DNA from: Bacteroidales bacterium | GTDB taxonomy: Bacteria; Bacteroidota; Bacteroidia; Bacteroidales; UBA932 | Reading direction: 5' to 3' | Assembly (NCBI GenBank): GCA_015060245.1 | Contig: SUYU01000015.1 | Span: 1-43,435, forward strand | DNA length: 43,435 bases | Shown here: in pieces, positions 16,388 to 24,235 of the stretch | Layout of the letters: every line of letters starts with the position of its first letter | How positions within the stretch are numbered: the first letter of the stretch is position 1 | Position numbers and translations under genes: made by a program | Notes under the pieces: generated by a model | What the model was told of the DNA's origin: nothing | Database searches by the model: none | What the model saw: only the letters and a program-made list of their open reading frames with translations

Positions 16388-17407
16388 ATGAAAAATCTAT
16401 TCTGCAAACTCTCATTTTTTGTGCTTCCGCTTCTGGTTTTTTGTGGATGCCAAAAAGAGAAATCACCTGTAATGGAGGGTGAGCCAATGGAGGTCTCCTT
16501 GAGTCTTAAAGGAGATTTTAATCTTGACATTACTCAGGAGTCAATGACCAAGGCATCCTCTGCCGATGCCTATGCAATCAATGTCTATTATGATAAGGAG
16601 TCTGACGGGGTTACAGACAATATGTATGCCTACGGCCTTTTTGACAATGTGGCCGACATGACCATTACCATGCTCTCAAACCACAAATATAAAGTTGAGT
16701 GCACTCTTGTCAAGGATGCAAAGAACAAACTCTATTTTGGTCAGGCATTTGGCAATACCTATACCGGCTATGCATATCCGTTTCAAACCAATGTTTCAAA
16801 CTCAACACTGTTGAACAACAAGTTCATTATTGGTACAGAAACAAAATTTACCGGAATGGGAAGCGGTAATGCCCATATTATTACAACCACAAATCCATCT
16901 GTAAATAATTCTACTCCAAATGCAAGTGTAAACAGATTTTATGGAGTCACAGACCAGTATGAGCCCGTACCAAACGGTACAATTGAGGTATATCTCAAGA
17001 GGGTTGTATTTGGGGCAAAGTTTGTTGTTACCGGAGTAAAAGAGGGAACTCTCAATGTCGCTTGCGGAGCATTTTTCAATAAAACCTATTCGGCTGATGA
17101 TGCTGGTGTTGAGCAGTTGTATACTTTTTCTGATGTTTATACTTGTTGGGAAAAGGAGACGCCGTTTGTTACAACCATAAATTTGCAGTATACATCCGAC
17201 AGACCTGGCGACTTGTGGGACATTTCAAAGAGCCAGGATATCTCTTTCAAAAGGAATGTCATGACTACTGTTAATGTAAAACTCAATCCAGACCTCTCCG
17301 GAGCCCTGTTTGAAATTGTTGAAGAGCCTTTTGACGAGGAGAATACCATTGATTTGGGAATAAATACAGATGGCTATATAGATATTGTTGTCAAACCTGA
17401 AAATTAA
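16388..17407 (+). CDS. Surface lipoprotein, possibly fimbrillin-like
   Basis: A 339-residue lipoprotein of unrecognised family. The signal peptide ends in VFCGC, so Cys21 would carry the lipid. The next residues QKEK resemble the charged export signal that sends lipoproteins to the cell surface in Bacteroidota. A Lys-containing segment (SMTKASSADAYAINVYY, about 55-71) could be a maturation site like that of fimbrillins, but this is a guess from position. The rest is beta-rich, with YAYGLFDN near residue 80 and LKRVVFGAKF near 205. The next gene has matching YGYFDN and LKRVGFKLKY at equivalent places, so the two are diverged paralogues. Gap to the next gene is 6 bases. Confidence 0.75.
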   Translation: MKNLFCKLSFFVLPLLVFCGCQKEKSPVMEGEPMEVSLSLKGDFNLDITQESMTKASSADAYAINVYYDKESDGVTDNMYAYGLFDNVADMTITMLSNHKYKVECTLVKDAKNKLYFGQAFGNTYTGYAYPFQTNVSNSTLLNNKFIIGTETKFTGMGSGNAHIITTTNPSVNNSTPNASVNRFYGVTDQYEPVPNGTIEVYLKRVVFGAKFVVTGVKEGTLNVACGAFFNKTYSADDAGVEQLYTFSDVYTCWEKETPFVTTINLQYTSDRPGDLWDISKSQDISFKRNVMTTVNVKLNPDLSGALFEIVEEPFDEENTIDLGINTDGYIDIVVKPEN

Positions 17408-17413
17408 TTGAAA

Positions 17414-18502
17414 ATGAAAAGAATATTTATATTGTTTGCTGCAGTGTGCAGCGCCCTGCTCTTTACAGGTTGTAATGACAAAGATTTGGATAATACTGCC
17501 AATGAGATACAAGATGGCTTGTGTGAAGTCTCGTTAAACCCTATTGGAGAGATTATAACAACCGATGAGCCTTTGTCAAAAAGCAGCATTATAATGACTG
17601 ATGATATTTATATTGTGCAGGTTTACAATACCACATCATCAACTGAAGAGTCATTTGCATACGGTTATTTTGACAATCTGCAAAGCATGAAACTCTTCCT
17701 TAAGAAAGGAAACACATACAGGATTATATTATCTGTAATCAAGAATGGAAAAAACCTTTTGGGAGATGATTTCTGTTTGACGCAGAACTCAATATACTCA
17801 AACTATTTGGATAATGCCTATTCGTTGACTGATTTAAACAAGATCCAAAAGAGATATTGGTTTCCATTGAATACATTTTACTATAATTTGCATGGAACCA
17901 ATTTGACTTATTACTCTTATAATTCAAGTACGTCACTTTCAGAGTGGACTATTATTTCGGGAAATAAAAGTTCTAACTTCTATCTTCCCTACATTTCAAC
18001 GACTTGCTTCAAAGGTGTCCGTTACCCTGTCTGCGATGACTGGTTTTATGGTGAAGAGGTTTATTATGTCCCAACCGGCGATTACCAGACACTTGATATG
18101 GATTTGAAAAGGGTTGGTTTCAAACTTAAATATGAGTTGTCGGGAGTTACAGATGGTGAGGTTACTGTAAAGGTATATAACAGTTCAAGAACATTTATAG
18201 ATAACACAACCAATACATCTTCATACGAGAGCGGAGAGCAGTTCATTGCGTTTGATGATGCAAAGAGTGCATGGGAGTATGCCGATGACTATTCCGAGAA
18301 TATGACCGTTTCTGTAAGTTGGCTCAGGAGTATTGGTGTCAACCAGGATTTGGGTACAAAGACCATCCAGGTCAAGAGGAACTGTTTGAACAACATCAGA
18401 ATTACTTTGGGCAGTGATGACAAGGGTGCCGGCCTGTCGTTGAATATAGAGGAAGACAGCACTTATGGAGGCAGTTCAACAACTGATATACCTGTAGAGT
18501 AA
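17414..18502 (+). CDS. Surface lipoprotein, paralogue of the preceding gene
   Basis: A 362-residue lipoprotein of unrecognised family. Signal peptide MKRIFILFAAVCSALLFTG is followed by lipid Cys20 and the acidic stretch NDKDLDN, a plausible surface-export signal. It shares with the gene before it YIVQVYN after a Lys-Ser segment, FAYGYFDN, GNTYRI, LKRVGFKLKYELSGVTDGEV and a closing beta-rich module (KTIQVKRNCLNNIRITL). An upstream TTG two codons earlier is possible, but the ATG at 17414 is preferred. It is part of the same transcription unit: 6 bases follow the previous stop and 9 bases precede the next start. It could be a fimbrial subunit or anchor; nothing in it fixes the function. Confidence 0.75.
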   Translation: MKRIFILFAAVCSALLFTGCNDKDLDNTANEIQDGLCEVSLNPIGEIITTDEPLSKSSIIMTDDIYIVQVYNTTSSTEESFAYGYFDNLQSMKLFLKKGNTYRIILSVIKNGKNLLGDDFCLTQNSIYSNYLDNAYSLTDLNKIQKRYWFPLNTFYYNLHGTNLTYYSYNSSTSLSEWTIISGNKSSNFYLPYISTTCFKGVRYPVCDDWFYGEEVYYVPTGDYQTLDMDLKRVGFKLKYELSGVTDGEVTVKVYNSSRTFIDNTTNTSSYESGEQFIAFDDAKSAWEYADDYSENMTVSVSWLRSIGVNQDLGTKTIQVKRNCLNNIRITLGSDDKGAGLSLNIEEDSTYGGSSTTDIPVE

Positions 18503-18511
18503 ATTTGGTTT

Positions 18512-19882
18512 ATGAAGAGAATTTTGATTTTCATATCATTGTTGCCTCTTCTCCTTGCTTGTGAAAGTGAGGACCCGGGTACAATTGCAAGAGGCAATTT
18601 TGATTTGTCGCTGAGTGCGGAGTTGCCCGAAATGCAGGTCATTGATGACTCGTCAGGCTTTGATACCAGGGCTGCCACCCAATATACAGTAAAGATCAAG
18701 TGGGCCCTGGGTGACAAACTTTCTGTTATAAATGTTACTACCGGAAAGATTTTGGGAGGAAATCTTACTTCTGATGTGAGCGGTACTGTTACAACCTTTT
18801 CAGGCAAATTGAACGGTACAATTAATGCCGGTGACCAGATAATGTATTTCTATCCGGGGCAAAGCAATAGCGTAGAGGAGGATTTTACCGGGGCAGAGAT
18901 TGATTTTTCATCGCAGCCCGGTACTATGGGAGGTGTGCCTATATGTTGCTATTCTGTAGTTACAGCAGATGGTGCGACCTTCAGCAAAATGAGTGTGACT
19001 TTCCAGTTCCTTATGAGTTACATTATGATTGGATTGTCTGACATTCCTGCATCTGCCCTCATAAAAACGGTAAAACTTACGAATGTTACCAATTCATTCA
19101 AGTTTGCGCTAAATGCTGCCAGAACAGGTTATGTGCTCACTCCACAGACGGGAGATATACTCCTTTCTCCATCAACTGTGGCTTCAGCCTCCGGAAACAA
19201 AACGGTTTATGCTGCTGTGCCGGCTTCGTCGTCAATGCAGAGGTTTGTGGTTCTTGAGACCGGTACATCAACATTTTCGGCTCCATTTACAACTGCAAAC
19301 ATCAAGAACGGTTCATCGTACAACACAAATGTGTCGGGTTTTCTCAATGATGATTTGACCATTGAAGATGACTCCATGCGCGAGTATTGCCTCAAACATT
19401 TTGATTCCAATGGTGATGGCAAACTCTCAATGGTAGAGATTGCGGGTGTTACAAAATTCCCTGACCAGTCGATGTATCCTCTGCCAACTGACGTGACAGA
19501 GTTCAATGAGTTGCAATATTTTTATGGGCTGACAGAACTTCCATCATTCAAGAATTGCACTCAACTCCAGACCATAACTCTACCTCGGCAGATTGCTCTC
19601 ATACCATCTGAGTCGTTTAATGGTTGCACCAGTTTGGTAAAGGTAATTTTGAAACCCTCTGTGCCTCCGGTTTTGGGTCAGAATGTCTTTACCGGTCAGG
19701 CTGGAGAACTTATTTTTGTGGTTTCAGATGATTCTGTATCAGCCTACCAGGCTGCAGACGGCTGGAAAGATTATTTCAATAATTTCAGGACAGAGTCAAG
19801 CCAGGGCGATACAAACGTAGATATTGAGATTGAAGATGAGGACTCAATGGATGACGATAAGGTTGATATTACTATTGGGTAA
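18512..19882 (+). CDS. Lipoprotein with fimbrillin-like, EF-hand-like and leucine-rich parts
   Basis: A 456-residue lipoprotein; signal peptide ends at LLLAC, giving lipid Cys17, followed by ESEDPG, a surface-type export signal. Residues 30-280 are beta-rich, with GFDTRAATQYTVKIKW (49-64) resembling the Arg maturation site and first strand of fimbrillin-like proteins. DSNGDGKLSMVEI (298-310) has the D-x-N/D-x-D spacing of an EF-hand/dockerin calcium loop. Residues about 325-425 hold BspA-type leucine-rich repeats (LTELPSFKNCTQLQTITLP, then IPSESFNGCTSLVKVIL). The tail from about 430 is strongly acidic. Such modular proteins are usually cell-surface adhesins. The domain calls are by eye. Confidence 0.75.
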   Translation: MKRILIFISLLPLLLACESEDPGTIARGNFDLSLSAELPEMQVIDDSSGFDTRAATQYTVKIKWALGDKLSVINVTTGKILGGNLTSDVSGTVTTFSGKLNGTINAGDQIMYFYPGQSNSVEEDFTGAEIDFSSQPGTMGGVPICCYSVVTADGATFSKMSVTFQFLMSYIMIGLSDIPASALIKTVKLTNVTNSFKFALNAARTGYVLTPQTGDILLSPSTVASASGNKTVYAAVPASSSMQRFVVLETGTSTFSAPFTTANIKNGSSYNTNVSGFLNDDLTIEDDSMREYCLKHFDSNGDGKLSMVEIAGVTKFPDQSMYPLPTDVTEFNELQYFYGLTELPSFKNCTQLQTITLPRQIALIPSESFNGCTSLVKVILKPSVPPVLGQNVFTGQAGELIFVVSDDSVSAYQAADGWKDYFNNFRTESSQGDTNVDIEIEDEDSMDDDKVDITIG

Positions 19883-19929
19883 CCGATTTTGCTACAGATT
19901 AACTTGAATAAATAAAAAACTATACGATT

Positions 19930-20064
19930 ATGAAATTTAATGAGTATTTGGAGCCTTCAGTTGATGTGGTGGAGGTTGTTGTAGAAACAGGTTTTGCTAC
20001 TACCGGTGGTAATGGCTTTGATCAAGGCGGCGACGGCGATTTGGAGGGTGGCGGTGAGATTTAA
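19930..20064 (+). CDS. 44-residue Gly/Asp-rich small peptide
   Basis: A small ORF beginning MKFNEYLEPSVDVVEVVVE and ending in a Gly/Asp/Glu-rich half without Cys, Lys or Arg (FDQGGDGDLEGGGEI). It starts 47 bases after the third lipoprotein and ends just before the cassette terminator, so it should be its last gene. Small peptides beginning with Lys, a Tyr and a Pro-Ser/Thr-x-x-Val-x-x-Val/Ile pattern are familiar in Bacteroidales near surface-protein genes; that is from memory of the group, not a search. A Gly-Gly at 26-27 resembles a leader cleavage site, but no ABC transporter or modifying enzyme is nearby. Function unknown. Confidence 0.65.
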   Translation: MKFNEYLEPSVDVVEVVVETGFATTGGNGFDQGGDGDLEGGGEI

Positions 20065-20091
20065 TTTTCTTACTGCCTGATAATAAAACTC

Positions 20092-20124
20092 AGTGCCTGG
20101 GAGCGGCAACTCCCGGGCACTTTT
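20092..20124. terminator. Terminator of the lipoprotein cassette
   Basis: A 12-bp stem AGTGCCTGGGAG with its complement (one G-T wobble) and a CGGCAA loop, followed by TTTTATTT. The downstream edge overlaps the stop codon of the convergent binding-protein gene, which may share it. Confidence 0.88.
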
Positions 20125-21292
20125 ATTTCAATTTCACGTAATAGTTCAATTTGCCGGCATCCTTAAAGAGTTCGGGGTGCAGGAGGGTTGCAAGATCCTG
20201 CAGAATCTTATGAGGTTCAACAATGCCTGTCTCCCAGAAAGCGCTTCCGCCATTTGATGTTATGAGGGTGTTGTTGTATACCTTGCCTTGCTGGAATGAT
20301 GGTATGTTTTTGTATAGCGGATTCTCATTGGCAAGTTCATGCATTGTATTTATGGCGTTCGTATGCAACCAGATGTCGGCCTGAAGGGCAATCTGGTATA
20401 CCTGTTCAAAACTCATCTGGCTTGAGAGACTCTTTCCCTCTTTTGATCCAAGGATTACACCACCGGCATCCCATACAAGTCTGCTGATGTAGTTCTCCTG
20501 GCCAGGAATCATCCAGGTACCTTTGTATGGTGCATTGATCAGCACTTTAGTTCTTGCTGCGTTATTGCCGATTATGCCGGCAACCTGCTCTTTTGTCTGC
20601 AAATACTCTCTGCAAACAGAGTTGTATATAGAATCTGCCATCTGCTCTTTTTCTGTAAGCAGTCCGAAGAGTTTTATATATTCAAGTTTTCCTAAAGGAT
20701 CGTTCTCAAGATATTCCCCAATGGTAAGCACCTTAACTCCGTACCTCTTCAAATTCTCTATATAGGCATTGCTGTTTCCTGCTACCCCGTATGCAATAAC
20801 AACATCTGGTCTCAATGAGATTATTTTTTCATAATTTGGCAACTCCTCTGTTCCTATATCGGCAATTTTACCCTCTGCAATCAGTTCCTTTACCTTTTCA
20901 TTTGTAATAAACCCAGTTCCTGAAATTGCAGAAATGCTCTCATGTTCATTTAGAGAGGCCATCAGGGCAACATGTGAAGATGACATGCACACTACATTTT
21001 TTACGGGATAGGGTATTGCCCATTCATCCCCTTCAAGCAGAGAGAGAGAGTCCCGTGGTACAAGAGTGTATTTGTCAATTTTTTCTGCTCCATTCCAGAG
21101 ATTCTTGACGATTATTGTTTTTATATCTCCCAGAGTATCTTCAATGGCGTAGAGTTGTGCATAATCCATACGGGTATTTATAGTTTGCGCCGGTTTTACA
21201 CCATCTTTTCCATTGTTTGTACAACTTGAAACAACAACAGCCAATATTGGCAGCAATACGCGTAGTATATTATTTATGCCTCTTATCTTCAT
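20123..21292 (-). CDS. ABC-type iron/cobalamin substrate-binding lipoprotein
   Basis: A 389-residue lipoprotein (SSCTN, lipid Cys24) of the Peripla_BP_2 (BtuF/FecB/FhuD) type. It binds a metal chelate and passes it to a BtuCD-like permease. Family features are VVCMSSSHVALMASL, where these proteins usually contact the ligand, ISAISGT, the region KIADIGTEELPNYEKIISLRPDVVIAYG (about 141-168), and the closing helix GIVEPHKILQDLATLLHPE. It is full length. No permease, ATPase or TonB-dependent receptor lies next to it, so it acts with partners encoded elsewhere, or is an orphan binding protein. Substrate (cobalamin, haem or ferric siderophore) is not determined. Confidence 0.87.
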   Translation of the reverse strand: MKIRGINNILRVLLPILAVVVSSCTNNGKDGVKPAQTINTRMDYAQLYAIEDTLGDIKTIIVKNLWNGAEKIDKYTLVPRDSLSLLEGDEWAIPYPVKNVVCMSSSHVALMASLNEHESISAISGTGFITNEKVKELIAEGKIADIGTEELPNYEKIISLRPDVVIAYGVAGNSNAYIENLKRYGVKVLTIGEYLENDPLGKLEYIKLFGLLTEKEQMADSIYNSVCREYLQTKEQVAGIIGNNAARTKVLINAPYKGTWMIPGQENYISRLVWDAGGVILGSKEGKSLSSQMSFEQVYQIALQADIWLHTNAINTMHELANENPLYKNIPSFQQGKVYNNTLITSNGGSAFWETGIVEPHKILQDLATLLHPELFKDAGKLNYYVKLK

Positions 21293-21351
21293 ATTTTGAA
21301 ATTCTTTTTATTCTGTGTATTCCGGCCTTTAAACTATAGTTATAAATTTAA

Positions 21352-21511
21352 CGCTATGGTTTTCTGTTTTGCGCTATGGCTTTTCCGTTTTACGCTATGG
21401 CTTTCCCGTTTTGCGCTACAGCACTCCCTTTCGCAGAGGTACTCTTTTTCGCACTGTAAAACTAACTCTTTTTCGCACTGCAAAACTAACTCTTTTCGCA
21501 CTTTTTTCAAT
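21352..21511. repeat. Two adjoining tandem repeats (20-21 and 23-24 bases)
   Basis: CGCTATGG-type units begin at 21352, 21372, 21393 and 21414 (period 20, 21, 21). Then units built on CTCTTTTTCGCACTG place CGCACT at 21450, 21474 and 21497 (period 24, 23). Most of this region could be read through on both strands as 7- and 8-residue repeats, but the flavoprotein gene starts only at 21573, so I treat it as non-coding. Confidence 0.8.
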
Positions 21512-21572
21512 AAATTTTTCCTTTCTCCTATTTTTCTTCCCGACAATCAAAAAATTAATTTTACTTTGCAGC

Positions 21573-22838
21573 ATGATTCACTCACAACTTATAGTAATAG
21601 GAGGTGGAGCAGCCGGAATGTTTGCTGCTGCCATAGCCGCCGAGGCAGGCCTTAAGGTTATTTTGCTGGAAAAGAATGCAAGATGCGGACGCAAAATTGC
21701 CCTCACGGGCAAGGGTCGTTGCAATTTGACCAATACCAAGCCTTGGGAGGAGTTTGCAACACATATATATCCAAAGAACATTTTTCTAAAGAATGCCTTT
21801 TATGCAATGAGCAACATTAAGGTAATGGAGTTCTTTGAGAGAATTGGTCTCCCCTTGACTGTTGAGAGGGGTGAGCGGGTCTTTCCCCAGAGCATGAGAG
21901 CCCAGGATGTTACTGATGCGCTTTTGGCGCATCTCAAGAGATTAGGGGTAAAGGTCATAACTGAAGCGGAGGTTGATTCAATCACAAAGAGCATTGATGG
22001 GGCAGGAGAGAGCCCTGCATTCTGTGTTGCCGACAAAAAGGGCACATCATACACTTCCCAATCCGTAATAATTGCTACCGGAGGCCTTTCATACCCTGTT
22101 ACAGGCTCCACTGGCGACGGCTACAGGTTCGCCAGAGAGTTGGGACATAAGGTTACAAACTGCTTTCCGTCGCTGACTGCGGTTGTGCCCTCTAACTATT
22201 CTCAGCAATATCATGGCATATCATTGAAAAATGTTGAACTGACCCTCTTTGTAAATGGCGATGAGGTGATGAGTCACTTTGGAGACCTTGATTTTACCAA
22301 TGGAGGCATTGAAGGTCCGATTGGTTTTAAAATCAGCCGTAAAGCGGTGTATAACCTCATTAACGGGCAAAAGGTGTCGGTAAAACTTGACCTCAAGCCT
22401 GCTGTAACACTGGAGCAACTGGCAGGTAGAATTAAAAGGGAAATTGGTCAGATGACCCCGCCTCTTCAATCGAGACTGAAGACAGAAGGTACAAAGGCAA
22501 TCTCTTCAATTCTGTTGCCAAAACTCATGCCCAAAGCACTTATAGCACCATTTGTCGCTGCCAATAATGGAATAACACTGGAAAATCTACCGCAAAAACT
22601 TAAGGGATGGAACTTCCCAATCTCCTCATATGTGGGTTATGAGCGTTGTGTGGTAACTGCCGGAGGTGTCTCTTTGGCTGAAATATCGCAAAAGACAATG
22701 GAATCAAAACTCCATAAAGGGCTCTATTTTGCCGGTGAAGTGATTGATCTTGATGGAGATACAGGCGGGTACAACCTTCAGATAGCCTTCTCTACAGCCG
22801 CGCTGGCCGCAGTCTCTGCAGCAAAATCAATTTTATAG
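21573..22838 (+). CDS. HI0933/BaiN-type NAD(P)/FAD-dependent oxidoreductase
   Basis: A cytoplasmic flavoprotein of 421 residues. The N-terminal FAD-binding motif VIGGGAAGMFAAAIAAE is followed by LLEKNARCGRKIALTGKGRCNLTN, which is diagnostic of the HI0933 family. The central domain and the C-terminal GLYFAGEVIDLDGDTGGYNLQIAFSTA (FAD contact) complete it. The family includes BaiN, studied in bile-acid dehydroxylation, but most members have no proven substrate. The frame is open 68 codons upstream through the tandem repeats; the ATG at 21573 is chosen because the conserved FAD strand begins there. TTACTTTG 5 bases before it could be a degenerate -7 element, making the transcript leaderless. Confidence 0.9.
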   Translation: MIHSQLIVIGGGAAGMFAAAIAAEAGLKVILLEKNARCGRKIALTGKGRCNLTNTKPWEEFATHIYPKNIFLKNAFYAMSNIKVMEFFERIGLPLTVERGERVFPQSMRAQDVTDALLAHLKRLGVKVITEAEVDSITKSIDGAGESPAFCVADKKGTSYTSQSVIIATGGLSYPVTGSTGDGYRFARELGHKVTNCFPSLTAVVPSNYSQQYHGISLKNVELTLFVNGDEVMSHFGDLDFTNGGIEGPIGFKISRKAVYNLINGQKVSVKLDLKPAVTLEQLAGRIKREIGQMTPPLQSRLKTEGTKAISSILLPKLMPKALIAPFVAANNGITLENLPQKLKGWNFPISSYVGYERCVVTAGGVSLAEISQKTMESKLHKGLYFAGEVIDLDGDTGGYNLQIAFSTAALAAVSAAKSIL

Positions 22839-22861
22839 GGTGATTTGGTGTTCCGGCGTTC

Positions 22862-23437
22862 CTATCTTATGCGGAACTTCAACTCTCCAAACTCAATTGA
22901 ATCGCCAATTTGTACCGGTTGGTGCGGTGCTGTTTCAATTGCAATGTAATCTCCGGTCTTGAATGATGAGAGCCGTGAAACTGCCTCAATCTTTTGGTTG
23001 AACATTTCAAGTACTCTCTCTATGGGGTCTGGGGTTGCAACATCAAACTCTGCACCACCAACCTTTGTGGCAGTGCCGTTTATCTTGATTCTGCTCTCTT
23101 TGACCATTTCAAGCGGAAATGCGCAGGTTTTGTAGAGTTGTGATACAAATGTAGAGTTGTCAAGGGAATTGGCCATCAGAAAACTTTCGGGGTGTTCTGC
23201 ATCTATAAGTGACTTGGCTGTAAGGTTAATGCCATAACCGATATTGCTGTAGTACCTTGATGCAAACTTTGACTGAACAGCCTTTCCCGCCTTCTCCATC
23301 CTTACATATAAAAATGGAGCAACAGTAATCTCTGTTATATCATCCGGGCAGAAATAGTCGTTACTATCCCTGTTCAAGGATATGTCCGGACGGACATAGA
23401 AGAAATTACTGTTGTATGTAGTTGTTGTTATATTCAA
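22862..23437 (-). CDS. Degenerate FAH-like protein of unknown function
   Basis: A 191-residue protein. The segment YGINLTAKSL (about 68-77) resembles the 'D-x-T-A-R-D' strand of fumarylacetoacetate hydrolases. The end, FKTGDYIAIETAPHQPVQIGDSIEFGE (about 159-185), resembles the FAH closing pattern 'GD-x-I-x-T-G-T-P ... GD'. The paired glutamates that bind the metal in FAH enzymes are not recognisable, so activity is doubtful. The start must be the TTG at 23437, 4 bases after the exonuclease stop; no ATG lies in frame before residue 47. It is the third gene of a dnaN-exonuclease operon. Function unknown; the FAH link is an eye match only. Confidence 0.65.
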   Translation of the reverse strand: MNITTTTYNSNFFYVRPDISLNRDSNDYFCPDDITEITVAPFLYVRMEKAGKAVQSKFASRYYSNIGYGINLTAKSLIDAEHPESFLMANSLDNSTFVSQLYKTCAFPLEMVKESRIKINGTATKVGGAEFDVATPDPIERVLEMFNQKIEAVSRLSSFKTGDYIAIETAPHQPVQIGDSIEFGELKFRIR

Positions 23438-23441
23438 CGTT

Positions 23442-24206
23442 CTATTTCATTTTTAGTTTTATCTCTGTGAGCACTTTTTTAGTGTCAAGAGTAAAGTCTC
23501 CATTCATCATCCAAGAGTAGTAACTCGGTTCGCTCCTGAGCACATCCTCTACAAGTTTGCCCTTGTGCTTGCCAAAATTTATTACAGGCTGCTCCTTGTC
23601 ATTGAGTACAATTCTTCCTGCATAGTCAAGGAATCTTGTGCGGGTAGAGAACTCTGCAAGCATTGCCACATCATTCTTCAGGGTTTCTGGATACATGTCA
23701 AGTTGTGCCTTGAGTATCTCGTAGGTAGCCAGAGTATCGGCCTCGGCGCTGTGGGCATTCTCAAGATCCTTGTGGCAATAGAATTTATATGCTGCCGAGA
23801 GTGTTCTCTGCTCCATTTTGTGGAAGATGTTCTGCACATCAACAAGATGGCGTTTCCTGAAATCAAATTCAACACCGGCCCTGAGAAACTCTTCAGCCAA
23901 AAGGGGAATGTCAAACTTGAGTGAATTGTATCCGGCAATGTCACAACCCGATATCCACTGTGCAAGGCTCTTTGCAATCTCCTTGAATTTAGGGCAGTCC
24001 TTTACATCTTCATCTGAGATGCCGTGTACGGCCTGTGCCTCCGGAGAGATTGGAATTGTGGGGTTAAGCCTTCTTGTCTTTATCTCCTGGTCGCCGTTGG
24101 GCATGACCTTCACTGCACAAATCTCAACAATTCTGTCTGTGGCTACATTCAATCCTGTGCTCTCGATATCAAAGAATAGCAGAGGATTCTTAAGATTCAA
24201 CTGCAT
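23442..24206 (-). CDS. DnaQ-type 3'-5' exonuclease
   Basis: A 254-residue exonuclease of the DEDDh family. ExoI is FDIESTGL (13-20), with Asp and Glu for the two metals; ExoII lies in GYNSLKFDIPLL, and ExoIII includes HSAEADTLATYEI. The C-terminal extension VINFGKHKGKLVEDVLRSEP (around 205-225) with PSYYSWM is a DUF3820-like module. It is not needed for the nuclease fold but often attached in Bacteroidota. It lies 29 bases after dnaN, fitting proofreading or repair with the clamp. The replicative epsilon subunit role is not proven. Confidence 0.9.
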   Translation of the reverse strand: MQLNLKNPLLFFDIESTGLNVATDRIVEICAVKVMPNGDQEIKTRRLNPTIPISPEAQAVHGISDEDVKDCPKFKEIAKSLAQWISGCDIAGYNSLKFDIPLLAEEFLRAGVEFDFRKRHLVDVQNIFHKMEQRTLSAAYKFYCHKDLENAHSAEADTLATYEILKAQLDMYPETLKNDVAMLAEFSTRTRFLDYAGRIVLNDKEQPVINFGKHKGKLVEDVLRSEPSYYSWMMNGDFTLDTKKVLTEIKLKMK

Positions 24207-24235
24207 GACTGTAATTTTAATATTGAATCAAATAT

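Noticed and set aside
21352-21511. A CRISPR array
   Set aside because: Periods of 20-24 bases leave no room for spacers, so these are simple tandem repeats.
21369-21572. An N-terminal extension of 68 residues on the flavoprotein
   Set aside because: It would consist of translated tandem repeats and a hydrophobic run, while the conserved FAD-binding strand starts right at the ATG at 21573.
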